This document shows, piece by piece, positions 18,660-28,709 of a stretch of 64,000 nt of DNA (positions within the stretch are counted from its first letter, which is position 1; each line of letters begins with the position of its first letter). The stretch is taken from assembly GCA_001600695.1 (NCBI GenBank), contig BCKQ01000005.1:508593-572592 (forward strand), read 5' to 3'. This stretch comes from Ascoidea asiatica (lineage: Eukaryota > Ascomycota > Saccharomycetes > Ascoideales > Ascoideaceae). Under the pieces are notes generated by a model. That model was given only the letters and a program-made list of their open reading frames with translations. It was not told the origin of the DNA and did not search any database. The translations under genes were made by a program, and so were the position numbers.

Positions 18660-21600
18660 ATGAGCTCATTTAGGTCTTCTAATTTTAGTCATCAAGAATA
18701 TATGGAAACATTAAAATTAATAGATTCCTTAAAAGTAATAGAATTAAAAAAAGTCAGTAAATCTTTAGGTTTACCTCAATCTGGTAGAAAAGCAGATTTA
18801 CAAGACAGAATTAAACATTTTTTTGAAACTGATAGAATTCAAGATAATCAAATACGTTTAAAAACATTGAAAATAATTGTAACAAAAGCATATGCTGGTA
18901 TAGAAGTGCCTTTATATTCCGATTTAGCTGATGATTCTCCAATATTATCTGGAAATACTAATTCCTTTTCATATAATTTATCCAATAATCATAATCATAA
19001 TATCAATAACACTTCATCCACTAGTTCAAATCTTTCTTCTTTTCCAATAAATAATAGAAGTTATTATGGACAAAATAATTTAAATTCAAATATAATTTCA
19101 ATCTCAAATGGAACTTCCAATTTAAATGCAATTTCAAATTCAATTTTAAATTCTTCTAAATCAAAAAAACAAAATAATGTTAAAAATAATACCAAAAATA
19201 ATGTTAAAAATAATATAAAAAATAATTTAAAAAATAATTCAACTTCTCATTCTGCTTCAAATCCATCAAAACCTTGGATTTATTTCAAAACTTCTCCCTT
19301 TTATACTTTAAAACGTTTAATTCATGGCTCTCCAAAATTTGCTTATAAAGCTCCTGATAATAGAGGTACATCTAAATTTGATTTTGTACTTTCTCAATCT
19401 GAACAATTATTATTAAGATCTGGTCCTCAATATCAATTAATTATTTTAAGTGGTATTTATACTCCAAAACATAATAAAGATGTTAATATTCAATTTCCTC
19501 AACCTTTGGAAATTCATTTCAATAAAATTTTAATTAAAGATAATGTTAAAGGTATAAAAGATAAACCTGGTACTGCAAGATTTGCAAATTTAACAAAACA
19601 TGTAAGAAATTCTCCTGCAAATAATTCTTTAGAATTAGTTTATGCTTTTTCAAAAGATGATTATCTAATTTATTTATTTATTGTTGAAATGATTTCTCCT
19701 ACAAATATTTTAAAAGATATTCAATCAAAAAATAAACATATTCTTTTTCAAACAACAAAAAATAGAATAATTAAAGATTATCAAGATGAAAATAATGATG
19801 ATGAAGATGATTTAATAGAAATGTCAATGAACTTAACTTTAAATTGTCCTTTAACTTATGGTAAAATGAAATATCCATGTAAATCTCTAAATTGTAAACA
19901 TGTTCAATGTTTTGATTGTTTAAATTTTTTACAATTACAAGAACAAGCTCCAACTTGGTCTTGTCCTATATGTTCAAGCAAAATTTCCGTTGAAACTTTG
20001 GCAATAGATGATTATGTACTAGATGTATTAAATAAAACTTCTGAAGATATTGATAGTGTAGATCTAAATCCTGATGGTTCATGGACTTTACCTAAAATTG
20101 AGGCTTTAAAAAAAGATTTAAATCATAATCATGAGCATTTAAAAAATGAAGAATATGATTCAGGTGATGATCCTTCAACATTTAATGGAACAGCTCAAGA
20201 AAAACATTCTATAGGAATTCTTGATGATTCAATAGAAAAAAGAAATGATAGTTCAGATATAGAAATTATAACGCTAGATAGTTCCGATGATGAAGAGCAA
20301 AATTCTCCAATAATTTCAACAACCCAAAATGCCAATAATGCAGATAAGACTCAAAGGCAGAATAGTTTTAACATCACTGATTTTGCTTCTCCGACGCCTA
20401 CAATTGATGGAGCTACTGCTAATAATAATCAACCAATAATAAATCTATCTTCCAGTGTTCTTGATGGATTATTCAACTCTTTAAATAATCCCACAACATT
20501 TGAAGAAAGCAACTTTTCAAATCCTATTAATAACCAATATATTAACGGAACAAGTCTAAATACTAATTTTCCTGAAAGTTTAACAAGAAACTCCCCCTCT
20601 GAGATTTCTATATTCCCATCTCCAAATTCTGGCTCAACACCTAATCCTCCTGATAATTCAACTATTGTAGACACTAATGCAAATTCTTCTAAGAATTTAT
20701 CGAATAGTATTTTCGAATCTAACAGGAAAACATCCATGTCTCCACATCATACTGAATTACATTCAAATCATGAGGGTACCCAAGAAAAAAGTGCTGTAAA
20801 TGAAGCAATAAATAATAATAATAGTTGTGGAAATATTTCTGAAAATATTGGTATACTTAATAGTATCTCTCAAATAAATAATATGCATAATTCCTTAAAC
20901 AGCAAAAAGTCTACCGATATCACTAAGGGAACTACTATTGGAACTAATGGTAAAATTGGGAAAAAAAATAACACGAATATCATAGATAGCTCAAATAATC
21001 CCAACAATTCTAGTGCTAATAATAAGCCATACGTTCCTTATGCACTAACTTTACCTCCATTAGAGCAAACTAATCATAAGGATAGTTCTGAAGATACTGC
21101 AGAAATCCGCTTAAGGAACTCAAGATATAATATCTTAAAGACAGGACCATATCAGTCCACATTCAAAAAAACATCAACAGCGTTAGATTTAAATAAATCT
21201 TCGCATCAACCCCTTTCTTTACCACCATTTTTAATGCGACCATCACATCCGTTTGGTTCAAGAGCTTCTTCATCCAACAGGTATAATCACAAAAATCATA
21301 ATCATCAACTTAGCACAAGTGATTCAAGTTATTCAACTCAAAGAAACTCCATAAATCATTCTCCTTATAAAAGTTCTGATTCTGGGTTAAAATCAAGTAA
21401 AGTGTACAACTTAAATTATCCAGAAAATAGACCTCTTTCAGGAGCACGTCTGAAATTCAATTCAAACAATATTCATTCCTCTACCAATAATACCAATAGT
21501 AATAATATTAATAATACTAATAATACTACTACTAATAATAATAATGATACTAATAATAATACAAATAAATCTAATAATACTAATGATAGTATCAATCATA

Positions 21601-22871
21601 ATGGTACTAATAAATCTAATATAAATAAAACTAACACAACTAACAATAATAATAATAATAATAATAATGATAATAATAATAATAATAAAAGCAGTAGTAG
21701 TATAAATAGCTTAGGCACCAACTACATCAATACTAAAAACGACCAAAATAAAGACCAAAGTAGAATTAAATATAGCTACGCTTCATTTTCTAATAGCGAA
21801 AATAATACTCGAAATACAAATGATCCTTTTGGCTGTCATGGAAAAGTAGTATCACTCAATTCTAATAACAATGGTTCCTTCAGTAATCCTAATAATGATG
21901 ATAGTAACTTTAATAATTCTGACAGGCATTCAAGGATCCCATTCATACCGTTTAATCAAGATAATTCTTCCAGAAATGGGTATAGTAGATATAGGCCTAG
22001 AGAAGAAGCCGGAAATGATCAAATGTCGCACTCGCAACCTTCTATTTATTCTGAGCGAAACTCTCCTGATCAAAATAAAAGACTAAAAATATCTTCGTTT
22101 CATTCTCAATCAGATAATAGATGCACGTCGAATACCTTGTTATCTACTAAGGCTTCCTCCTTTGATAAAAAAAAGCAATCAAATACTATTTCTATTGCTA
22201 AATCAGCTGGTGATAAAACTAATGGTGAAACACTTTCTCCGAACAAACCTCACTCTTCTTTATTGAATATTCCTCTTCCAAATTTAAATTTTCCTCCTCC
22301 TCTTCCTTCAAAAAACTCTTTATCTAAACCTCCAAGTCCGAACATGGCTTCTGATCAACAAAGTCCAAAAGTTACCACTCTCGCTCCACATTCATTTAAA
22401 ATTCAAGCTTCTAATGTCAACTCGCAAAAAAATTCTCATTTTTCTCCTTCTAGGTTCAAACCAGTAGTAAATAAAGAAAATGCAAAAAATGGGGGTGCTT
22501 CAAAAGTAGGAGTGTCTCCATTTGAAATGACTCTTAATAATGACTTTTCAAAAAAAGTAGTACATACTACTATTCAAAATTCAAAAAAAGGTACCAGCGG
22601 CAGTTCATCTGTTAATATAACGGCTTTACAAAAAGGAAGTAATAATCCATCAGATTTAGAAAAAAATAAAAAAAGGGGATTGGTGGCTTCAATTGCAAAT
22701 AGAGTTTCAAATGGGTCCATCTCCAGAACTTTAGATCCTCGAATTCACCGTAATTCAAATGAACTTGAGTCAAACTCAATTCAAAATAATAATCATTTAG
22801 AGAAACATGGAAAAAGAGGTTACAATGAAGTCATTGAATTATCATCCGATAGTGAAATAGAGTTGATGTGA
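18660..22871 (+). CDS. SIZ1: SUMO E3 ligase, Siz/PIAS family
   Basis: A 1403-residue PIAS-type ligase that transfers SUMO from Ubc9 to nuclear targets. A SAP DNA-binding domain is at about 12-52 (LKVIELKKVSKSLGLPQSGRKADLQDRI). A PINIT domain is at about 200-355, with PFYTLKRLIHGSPKFAYK at its start. The SP-RING is at about 393-442, with the Cys/His set CPLTYGKMKYPCKSLNCKH, FDCL and WSCPICSS. After it come SUMO-interaction-like motifs: IEIITLDSSDDEE near residue 540, and EVIELSSDSE at the extreme C-terminus. A long Ser/Asn-rich tail (600-1390) includes Asn runs encoded by AAT repeats. It converges on STE14 as in S. cerevisiae (YDR409W/YDR410C). I cannot distinguish SIZ1 from NFI1; a pre-duplication single gene is likely. 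Confidence 0.93.
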   Translation: MSSFRSSNFSHQEYMETLKLIDSLKVIELKKVSKSLGLPQSGRKADLQDRIKHFFETDRIQDNQIRLKTLKIIVTKAYAGIEVPLYSDLADDSPILSGNTNSFSYNLSNNHNHNINNTSSTSSNLSSFPINNRSYYGQNNLNSNIISISNGTSNLNAISNSILNSSKSKKQNNVKNNTKNNVKNNIKNNLKNNSTSHSASNPSKPWIYFKTSPFYTLKRLIHGSPKFAYKAPDNRGTSKFDFVLSQSEQLLLRSGPQYQLIILSGIYTPKHNKDVNIQFPQPLEIHFNKILIKDNVKGIKDKPGTARFANLTKHVRNSPANNSLELVYAFSKDDYLIYLFIVEMISPTNILKDIQSKNKHILFQTTKNRIIKDYQDENNDDEDDLIEMSMNLTLNCPLTYGKMKYPCKSLNCKHVQCFDCLNFLQLQEQAPTWSCPICSSKISVETLAIDDYVLDVLNKTSEDIDSVDLNPDGSWTLPKIEALKKDLNHNHEHLKNEEYDSGDDPSTFNGTAQEKHSIGILDDSIEKRNDSSDIEIITLDSSDDEEQNSPIISTTQNANNADKTQRQNSFNITDFASPTPTIDGATANNNQPIINLSSSVLDGLFNSLNNPTTFEESNFSNPINNQYINGTSLNTNFPESLTRNSPSEISIFPSPNSGSTPNPPDNSTIVDTNANSSKNLSNSIFESNRKTSMSPHHTELHSNHEGTQEKSAVNEAINNNNSCGNISENIGILNSISQINNMHNSLNSKKSTDITKGTTIGTNGKIGKKNNTNIIDSSNNPNNSSANNKPYVPYALTLPPLEQTNHKDSSEDTAEIRLRNSRYNILKTGPYQSTFKKTSTALDLNKSSHQPLSLPPFLMRPSHPFGSRASSSNRYNHKNHNHQLSTSDSSYSTQRNSINHSPYKSSDSGLKSSKVYNLNYPENRPLSGARLKFNSNNIHSSTNNTNSNNINNTNNTTTNNNNDTNNNTNKSNNTNDSINHNGTNKSNINKTNTTNNNNNNNNNDNNNNNKSSSSINSLGTNYINTKNDQNKDQSRIKYSYASFSNSENNTRNTNDPFGCHGKVVSLNSNNNGSFSNPNNDDSNFNNSDRHSRIPFIPFNQDNSSRNGYSRYRPREEAGNDQMSHSQPSIYSERNSPDQNKRLKISSFHSQSDNRCTSNTLLSTKASSFDKKKQSNTISIAKSAGDKTNGETLSPNKPHSSLLNIPLPNLNFPPPLPSKNSLSKPPSPNMASDQQSPKVTTLAPHSFKIQASNVNSQKNSHFSPSRFKPVVNKENAKNGGASKVGVSPFEMTLNNDFSKKVVHTTIQNSKKGTSGSSSVNITALQKGSNNPSDLEKNKKRGLVASIANRVSNGSISRTLDPRIHRNSNELESNSIQNNNHLEKHGKRGYNEVIELSSDSEIELM

Positions 22872-23101
22872 TTTTTTTTTCGTTGAAATTAGAATCACCT
22901 CATCACACGTATTTCATTTTTTTTATTTTTGTTTACTTTCTTTCTTTCAATTTTCTTTTAATACGATTTTTTTTCTTACTAAATGTAATCTTATCATTTC
23001 TCTGTATTATTAAGAAGGTATAAGTGTTTATGAATATTTTATCTTTTAAAAAGCTATAGAACAAATAAACAAGTCCAAAAGACAACTCAAAAATAGGACC
23101 C

Positions 23102-24053
23102 TTATTTAATAAATGGAATTAAAGTTCCTCTTTCAGATCTATATCTGATGTAGTCCTGTTTGAAGAATTGAACTAATAACGATTCCTCATCTGTTTGTAT
23201 GATTATGTTAGTAAATGGAAATAAATAAAAATTAGCAATAGTTTTAGAAATTCAAAGAAAACTAATAAATTTTGTCTAAATAAAAAAAATAACTTACATA
23301 TAATTCTACTGTTGAAAAACTTCCAAAGTGCCAAAAAAAAGCCAATTAAACATACAGGATTTAATAGAAGTAACTGGGTTCCTATAGCCCACCAAAAAAA
23401 TCCGGCATAACTTGGATGTCTAGAAATTGAATAAATTCCAGTTTTGACAAGAATATGCTGAGAATCATGAGTGGTAACGATTATATGTGAAAATGATTCC
23501 CCTGCAGTTTTCATAGCAATTGTTCTTAATAATTGTCCACAAATCAACAAAATGAAACCAATATATTGAATTATTCTAAATCTGTTATCAAATTTGAAAT
23601 TTGGGAAAAATATATAACCAATTATAAATTCTACAAAAGCAGCAGTATGAGCATATATATATGCACTACCATTTCGAAGAAGAAAAGCTATATTTGTTTT
23701 ACAAAAACCATTGGAAGATAGAAAAATTGTTAGTAAATAAAATTTTTGTGATCAAAATTGAAAAAATAAATAAATAGTTCAAAAAACTTACAGTCCTTAT
23801 TAACTTTAGGAGCATTATATTTAGAAGTAACCCAGAATTCCAAAAAATGAAAAGCTGATAAAGCCATTATATATATTCCAATCGAAGAATTTGATAAACG
23901 AGGTAAAGTTGCGAGAGCAACCCCAAAAATAATTCCTAAAATCAGGGATGTGAGAGCAATTTCATCTAAAGGATTGTTTTCAATATAAGATTGCGAAATG
24001 GTATTTTCATGTCTCTCTAAGGAAGAACTATTTGGATCTTGTTGAATAGTCAT
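23102..24053 (-). CDS. STE14: Isoprenylcysteine carboxyl methyltransferase, two introns
   Basis: Spliced from three exons on the minus strand, 24053-23792, 23687-23298 and 23190-23102 (741 bases, 246 residues; yeast Ste14 has 239). It methylates the C-terminal prenylcysteine of a-factor and Ras proteins in the ER membrane. Exon 1 gives MTIQQDPNSSSLERHENT and two membrane segments. Exon 2 continues DSFLLRNGSAYIYAH and carries the ICMT signature GIYSISRHPSYAGFFWWAIG. Exon 3 supplies the conserved end EESLLVQFFKQDYIRYR...LIPFIK. Both junctions restore the frame exactly (TCT Ser and TAT Tyr codons are split), and both introns have GTAAGT donors and TACTAAC branch points, so the model is strong. 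It lies near a CaaX-ending RAS-like gene. Confidence 0.93.
23191..23297 (-). other. STE14: STE14 intron 2
   Basis: 107-nt intron: GTAAGT donor at 23297, TACTAAC branch point at 23207-23213 (minus strand) and acceptor AAACAG ending at 23191. Its removal joins ...FFNSRII to YEESLLVQFF, matching the Ste14 family end. Confidence 0.92.
23688..23791 (-). other. STE14: STE14 intron 1
   Basis: 104-nt intron: GTAAGT donor at 23791, TACTAAC branch point at 23729-23735 (minus strand), and acceptor AATATAG ending at 23688. Its removal joins KVNKD to SFLLRNGSAYIYAH. Confidence 0.92.
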
Positions 24054-25257
24054 TTTTCCACTTTGAATTATTAATAACTACTTGAATAAAATTCAAAAGA
24101 AAACTAAAGTAAAATATCAGAAAACTGGAAATTGCATTGAATTTAAACCAATTTAAACAAATTTAGACAATCTTGTATTGAACAAAAAATTAGATTTGAT
24201 ATGATTAAACAGATCTTCTATAATAACGAATTGTGTCTAAAAAAGTAAATTAAATAAATATTGAAATAAATACAGTAGAAATATACATAATACATTTATT
24301 TCGACTGAGTGTAATCAAAGGAACTTTCTATTAGATAAAAGAAATTAAAAAGTAGACTTGAAGTGTGAAGTTCAGTGGATTTTCACACTTTCCTGAGTTG
24401 GGAAGAACAATAGAACAGAGGGCGCTGCAGTTTAGAATACCGAATTGGTTGACTACGCAGTAACGAGCCAAAGTGTCACATTCGTCAATTACTCCCAAAT
24501 CACCAGAATTTTATCAGAAATAACCATTAAAAACAGCTTAAAATTAAATTATTTTATTCTGGTATCAGATACTTTCGGAGTTATTATAGATATTTATTAA
24601 CCCAAACCACTCTCTAGAGAGATTACTATTTAGCTATATAAGTGAAAACGAGGAGAGAAACAGGCAAGCAATGGTTAACCAGTTGAAACAAAAATTAGAC
24701 AAGGTAAAAGAGAAAACAAGTGGATTGAAAGGTAAGCATAATGATACTAAATTTGAATCGATCAATGCTTTGTTCATAACTTAGCAACAAAATTACAACA
24801 AACAATGACAATAAACTATTAACAATAAACTAATAACAACAAGTAAAATATCAGCATTTGATGTGAAAACGGCAAAAAAAGGAAAGAAAAAAAAAAAATT
24901 TAAAAAAAAGCCTGAAAGATCTGAAATTTCAGCATAAAAAAAGCTGAGACGAATTTATGATATAATAGGGTATTTTGTACAGCACTATATCCAGTCCTGG
25001 TTAAACTTTTCCTATTTGAAATCCTGACAGATAATAATTACAAATAAAAAGCAAGTCACAAAAAAAAGAACAAAAAAGTAAAAATGAGAAACAAAAAAAT
25101 AATCAAATAATCAAAAACTCAAAAAATTTCAAAAAAAATTTCAATAAACTAAACAAATTAAGCAAATCAACAAAAATAGGAACCAGAAATGAATTACATC
25201 AAAAATGTTCCCAACAAAATTTAGAATACTTTAAGATGGGATCAGTTATGTTGTACA
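24054..25257. other. Region between STE14 and RAS-like gene
   Basis: Apart from the small candidate ORF, this is AT-rich. A GC-richer island at about 24400-24520 probably belongs to the STE14 promoter. The stretch 24860-25250 is A-rich 3' flank of the RAS-like gene. Confidence 0.5.
24671..24962 (+). CDS. Possible small spliced ORF (speculative)
   Basis: A TATA-like CTATATAAG lies about 35 bases upstream of an ATG at 24671. It opens the Lys-rich frame MVNQLKQKLDKVKEKTSGLK, which runs into a GTAAGC donor-like site at 24732. One possible acceptor, ATATCAG near 24855, would join it to AFDVKTAKKGKKK... and a stop near 24940, giving a basic peptide of about 47 residues. Unspliced, the frame stops after 38 codons. 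The branch point is not a perfect TACTAAC, and I know of no homologue. The 3' limit is approximate. Confidence 0.2.
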
Positions 25258-26112
25258 TTACATAATAACACAACATCCACTTTTAGCACGATCACCTTCT
25301 TTTTCTAAATCAATATCTTGATTTTCAGAATTAGTATAACTTCTAGCTCTTGATTTATCAGAAACAGGATTTTCTATGGGTTGAATATTAGAATTATCTA
25401 ATTGTTGTTGATTATGTTCTTCTGCTTTTGCAGCTTCTTTTTTAGCGTCTTTTTTGGCCTTTATTTTTTTTATTTTTTCATCATAAACCTTTAAAGCAAA
25501 TGTTGTGAAAAAATCATTTACATTAACATTAGCTTTTGCACTTGTTTCCATAAATACACAAGCATTTAATTCTTTAGATAATTCTTCTCCAACATTTATA
25601 TCAACTTCTCTATCAGCTTCTAAATCATTTTTAGTTCCTACTACTGCAATTGGAGGTAAATTTTCACAATGCCTAGCTATATCTTCATGTAATTGATGAA
25701 TTCTATCTAAAGATTCTCTAGCAGTAGTTTTATAAACTAAAACAATACCATCAGCTTTAGTTATTCTTTGATTTCTCATTTCAGAATATTCTCCAGTATC
25801 TGCAGCATCAAATAAATTAATTGCAATTGCTGTACTTTTAACAGCTATACGTTTTGTATAAGTATCTTCAATATTTGAATCATATTGTTCAGGGAAATAA
25901 GAATGAACATATTGTAATATTAATGATGACTTACCTGATTGAGGCAGTCCTAAGACTAAAATATCTAATATTTGACTTTCATTCTAAAAAAAATTGATAT
26001 AAAAAATAAGATAGATTGTATAAAAAAATTGTTAGTATTTAAACGTCTAAATGTTTTCTTTCTTTGAATAAAGGATCTAGATAAAGGACTAAAGTATTTT
26101 ACTTACAACCAT
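25258..26112 (-). CDS. Divergent RAS-like small GTPase with CaaX end
   Basis: Two exons, 26112-26107 (only ATG GTT) and 25983-25258, give 243 residues. The Ras order is clear: P-loop GLPQSGKSS (14-22), effector-like YDSNIEDTYTK (36-46), switch II DAADTGEYSEMRNQ (61-74), G4 TKND (119-122), SAK, and C-terminus SGCCVIM with a farnesylation CaaX box and a neighbouring Cys that could be palmitoylated. Compared with canonical Ras, Thr35 is Asn39, Gly60 is Asp64, Gln61 is Thr65 and Asn116 is Thr119, so Mg2+ sensing, hydrolysis and base recognition are all altered. The C-terminal hypervariable part is Lys/Ala- then Ser-rich. Candida albicans has a divergent second Ras (Ras2), a possible relative; I am not certain of orthology. 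Confidence 0.88.
25984..26106 (-). other. Intron in RAS-like gene after codon 2
   Basis: 123-nt intron: GTAAGT donor at 26106, TACTAAC branch point at 26031-26037 (minus strand), T-rich tract and acceptor TTTTAG ending at 25984. It joins ATG GTT to AAT GAA AGT, giving MVNESQILDILVLG, a normal Ras-type start. Confidence 0.88.
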
Positions 26113-28709
26113 TATAAGAGTATGTTATTAAAGTATGATAATATAAATTATTAAAACAGATAAAATAAAGAATTATTTACTGTTATTATAATTCATCAAA
26201 AAAAAAATTGATTGATAATTTGTGTTTTATATTTGTTAAGTGTGGAAATAAAAAAATAAATAATTAAAAAATTAAATATTGTTGAAGTATGAAAGGATAT
26301 TTAATAAAATATAATGTAGGGGAGAAATATTAAATTTCTAATTCTAAAAAACTTATTACTATAGAAATAACGTTACAATTAAATAAAAATAACTACTAAT
26401 ACTAGTATCTGTAAAGTTTTCACTTAATGTTAACAATTGTTGTATGGGTAATAAAAATATGTATTGTTTATCTGTTGATGATATTTTGAATGAAAAATTC
26501 TTTAAAATAAACAATTATTTTGCATTGAGTATGATCTTATGAAGATCAACAAAATCGCCTTGAAGAATTAAAATTTGTGAAACAGCTGAATGCAATGAAG
26601 TATGCCAAATAACTAAAGACTGGCTTTTTTTCTCAATTACACTTTTAAACTGATTATTTTACTTTAAAAGATTTAATGATTGAATGATAAAGAAAAGGTT
26701 GAATTATGATATTCTGATTTTTTAGTTCTGAATTGAGAAGTGTTCTTCAAGGGTTTTGAAAACAATTAAGGAGACTTAAATTTAGTATCTTGAATCACGA
26801 ACTCATTTGAATACAATTGAAGTAATTTACAAAAGTGGGAACCCATGATTATATATCAAAATATTCTCCATAACTTATTTGTTATTAATACTCGTTTTTA
26901 TTATGGTGTTAGGCAGACTTTAATCAAAAAAAATGGGACAATAACTTTGCCTAAATTGGGTTTCAGTTTAAGAATTTTGTAAACGTAAGCTAATCTTAGC
27001 TCAAAAATAATGAATAATGATTTAAAAAAAAAAACGCCAATTCAAGTCCAGGTTAGCTAACGATAGTTACCAATATTTACCAATATTCTTTCCCAGTTTT
27101 TTCCTAAAATATCCTTTTCAATTCTTCTTTTCACTAAAGCTTTTGATAATCAAGATCAACTAAATTCAAAAAAGCTGGATGGGACCTGGAAATCATTTCT
27201 ATGATTTATTTTTTTTCAGGACTCCTTTTTAAAAGTTGATAAAGGGCTTGATGAGATAGGTACTCATAATTATTTAAAAACAAAATAAAAAAAAACACTC
27301 CTCAAAGTTGAAGATTGCATAATCCTACAAATTCAAATTCGAATTCAAATCTATTTCTGGGAGTGAAAAATATTCTTCATTTAAAAAAAATCAATTATCA
27401 CAATAAAGCTACTGTAGTTGAAAACTCGTCGCGTTAAGGCGTTTTCAAATTCTGTGGGTTGATTCAAAACTTTTCAAATTTAGACACAGGATTTTTGCTT
27501 TTTTGGTCGGTTTGTTGTTTTTGGTGGGTTTTAAATGCTTGAAATCCAAAAATATCAAACAAACAATGAGTAGCTGTACTCCTTAACAGTAAACTTTAGT
27601 TTCAATGAATATTTTTGTGAGTTATATTCGTTGCAAAAATCGGTTTTAATTATTTTCTTAGTGTTGAAATATATTTCATCCTTCCTAAGATTTATCCACT
27701 AAATTTACCTTTCGCAGTAGTTGTTGGTGGTAGTTCTTGAGCCCATATTACAAATGTTGTACGTTGAGAGTATTTGTAAAAAATCTTTTTCATTATGATG
27801 AAAACTTCATGGGGTTACCTACAATTGTAGGTTTGATACATAACAAGTAATCATATGAATACAATTGTATGTTTTTGAGTACAATGAACATCTGGAACAC
27901 TTGAATTTACTGAATTGTAGTTAAACAAATAAACTTCTGCTTTAGAATAGAGTAACTTTTTTTTAGCTGAGGTTTATTATCAGACAATTTTAATACCCAA
28001 ACTGACTCGAATCCAGATTCATATCAATTGTTAAAAGATAACAATAAACTTAAATGATGATAGAAGTGAAATAATCTAATCCAATCAAGTGAAATTAAGT
28101 CAATACAATATAATCTAATCCGATCAAAAACAAAAAGTGTTACGTTTTTTTTTAGTTTTTCAAATAGTTAATTTTGTGAATTTGAATTCAAAGATCATGT
28201 CAAAAAAAAATTAAATGGTTAAAAAAAAAATTTCATCAAGCTAATGGTTTGATAAATAGCGCTAAATATTGAAAAGAAGAAAAAACTTAAGAATAAATTG
28301 ATTTGATATTTTTTAGATAGTAGAATTACAATAATGTAAAATAAGAAAACGAATAAAATAAAAAGAAAACAAAAGAAAATAAGATAAAATAATAACAAGT
28401 AAAGTTAAGTAAACAAGTAAAAAATACTATAAAACACAAACCGAAGATCCAGAATCCTAAACTAAATGATTGAATTGAATTTGTTAGAAGAGAACAAAAG
28501 AAGATAAAGAAGAAAACAATAAACAAAAATAAAAAGCATTAAATAAGTAAATAATTTTTATCATAATGAATTTATTACTTAAAAAAAATAAAATTAAAAT
28601 TTATAACAACAAACAGTTTTGAACATATAGTCAGTTGGCTGGTTAGTTAGTTAGTTAGTAATGAGTTAGCTTGCAAGTAATTTGATAAATTTGTTTTATT
28701 GATGATTGT
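26113..28709. other. 2.6 kb gap between RAS-like and SUN genes; no gene recognised
   Basis: Holds the promoter of the RAS-like gene and the 3' flank of the SUN gene. I read both strands for conserved snRNA, SRP or tRNA signatures and saw none. No frame longer than about 70 codons has a protein-like composition. Short GC-richer segments lie around 27420-27560 and 27700-27780. A long non-coding RNA or a rapidly evolving locus is possible. Confidence 0.45.
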
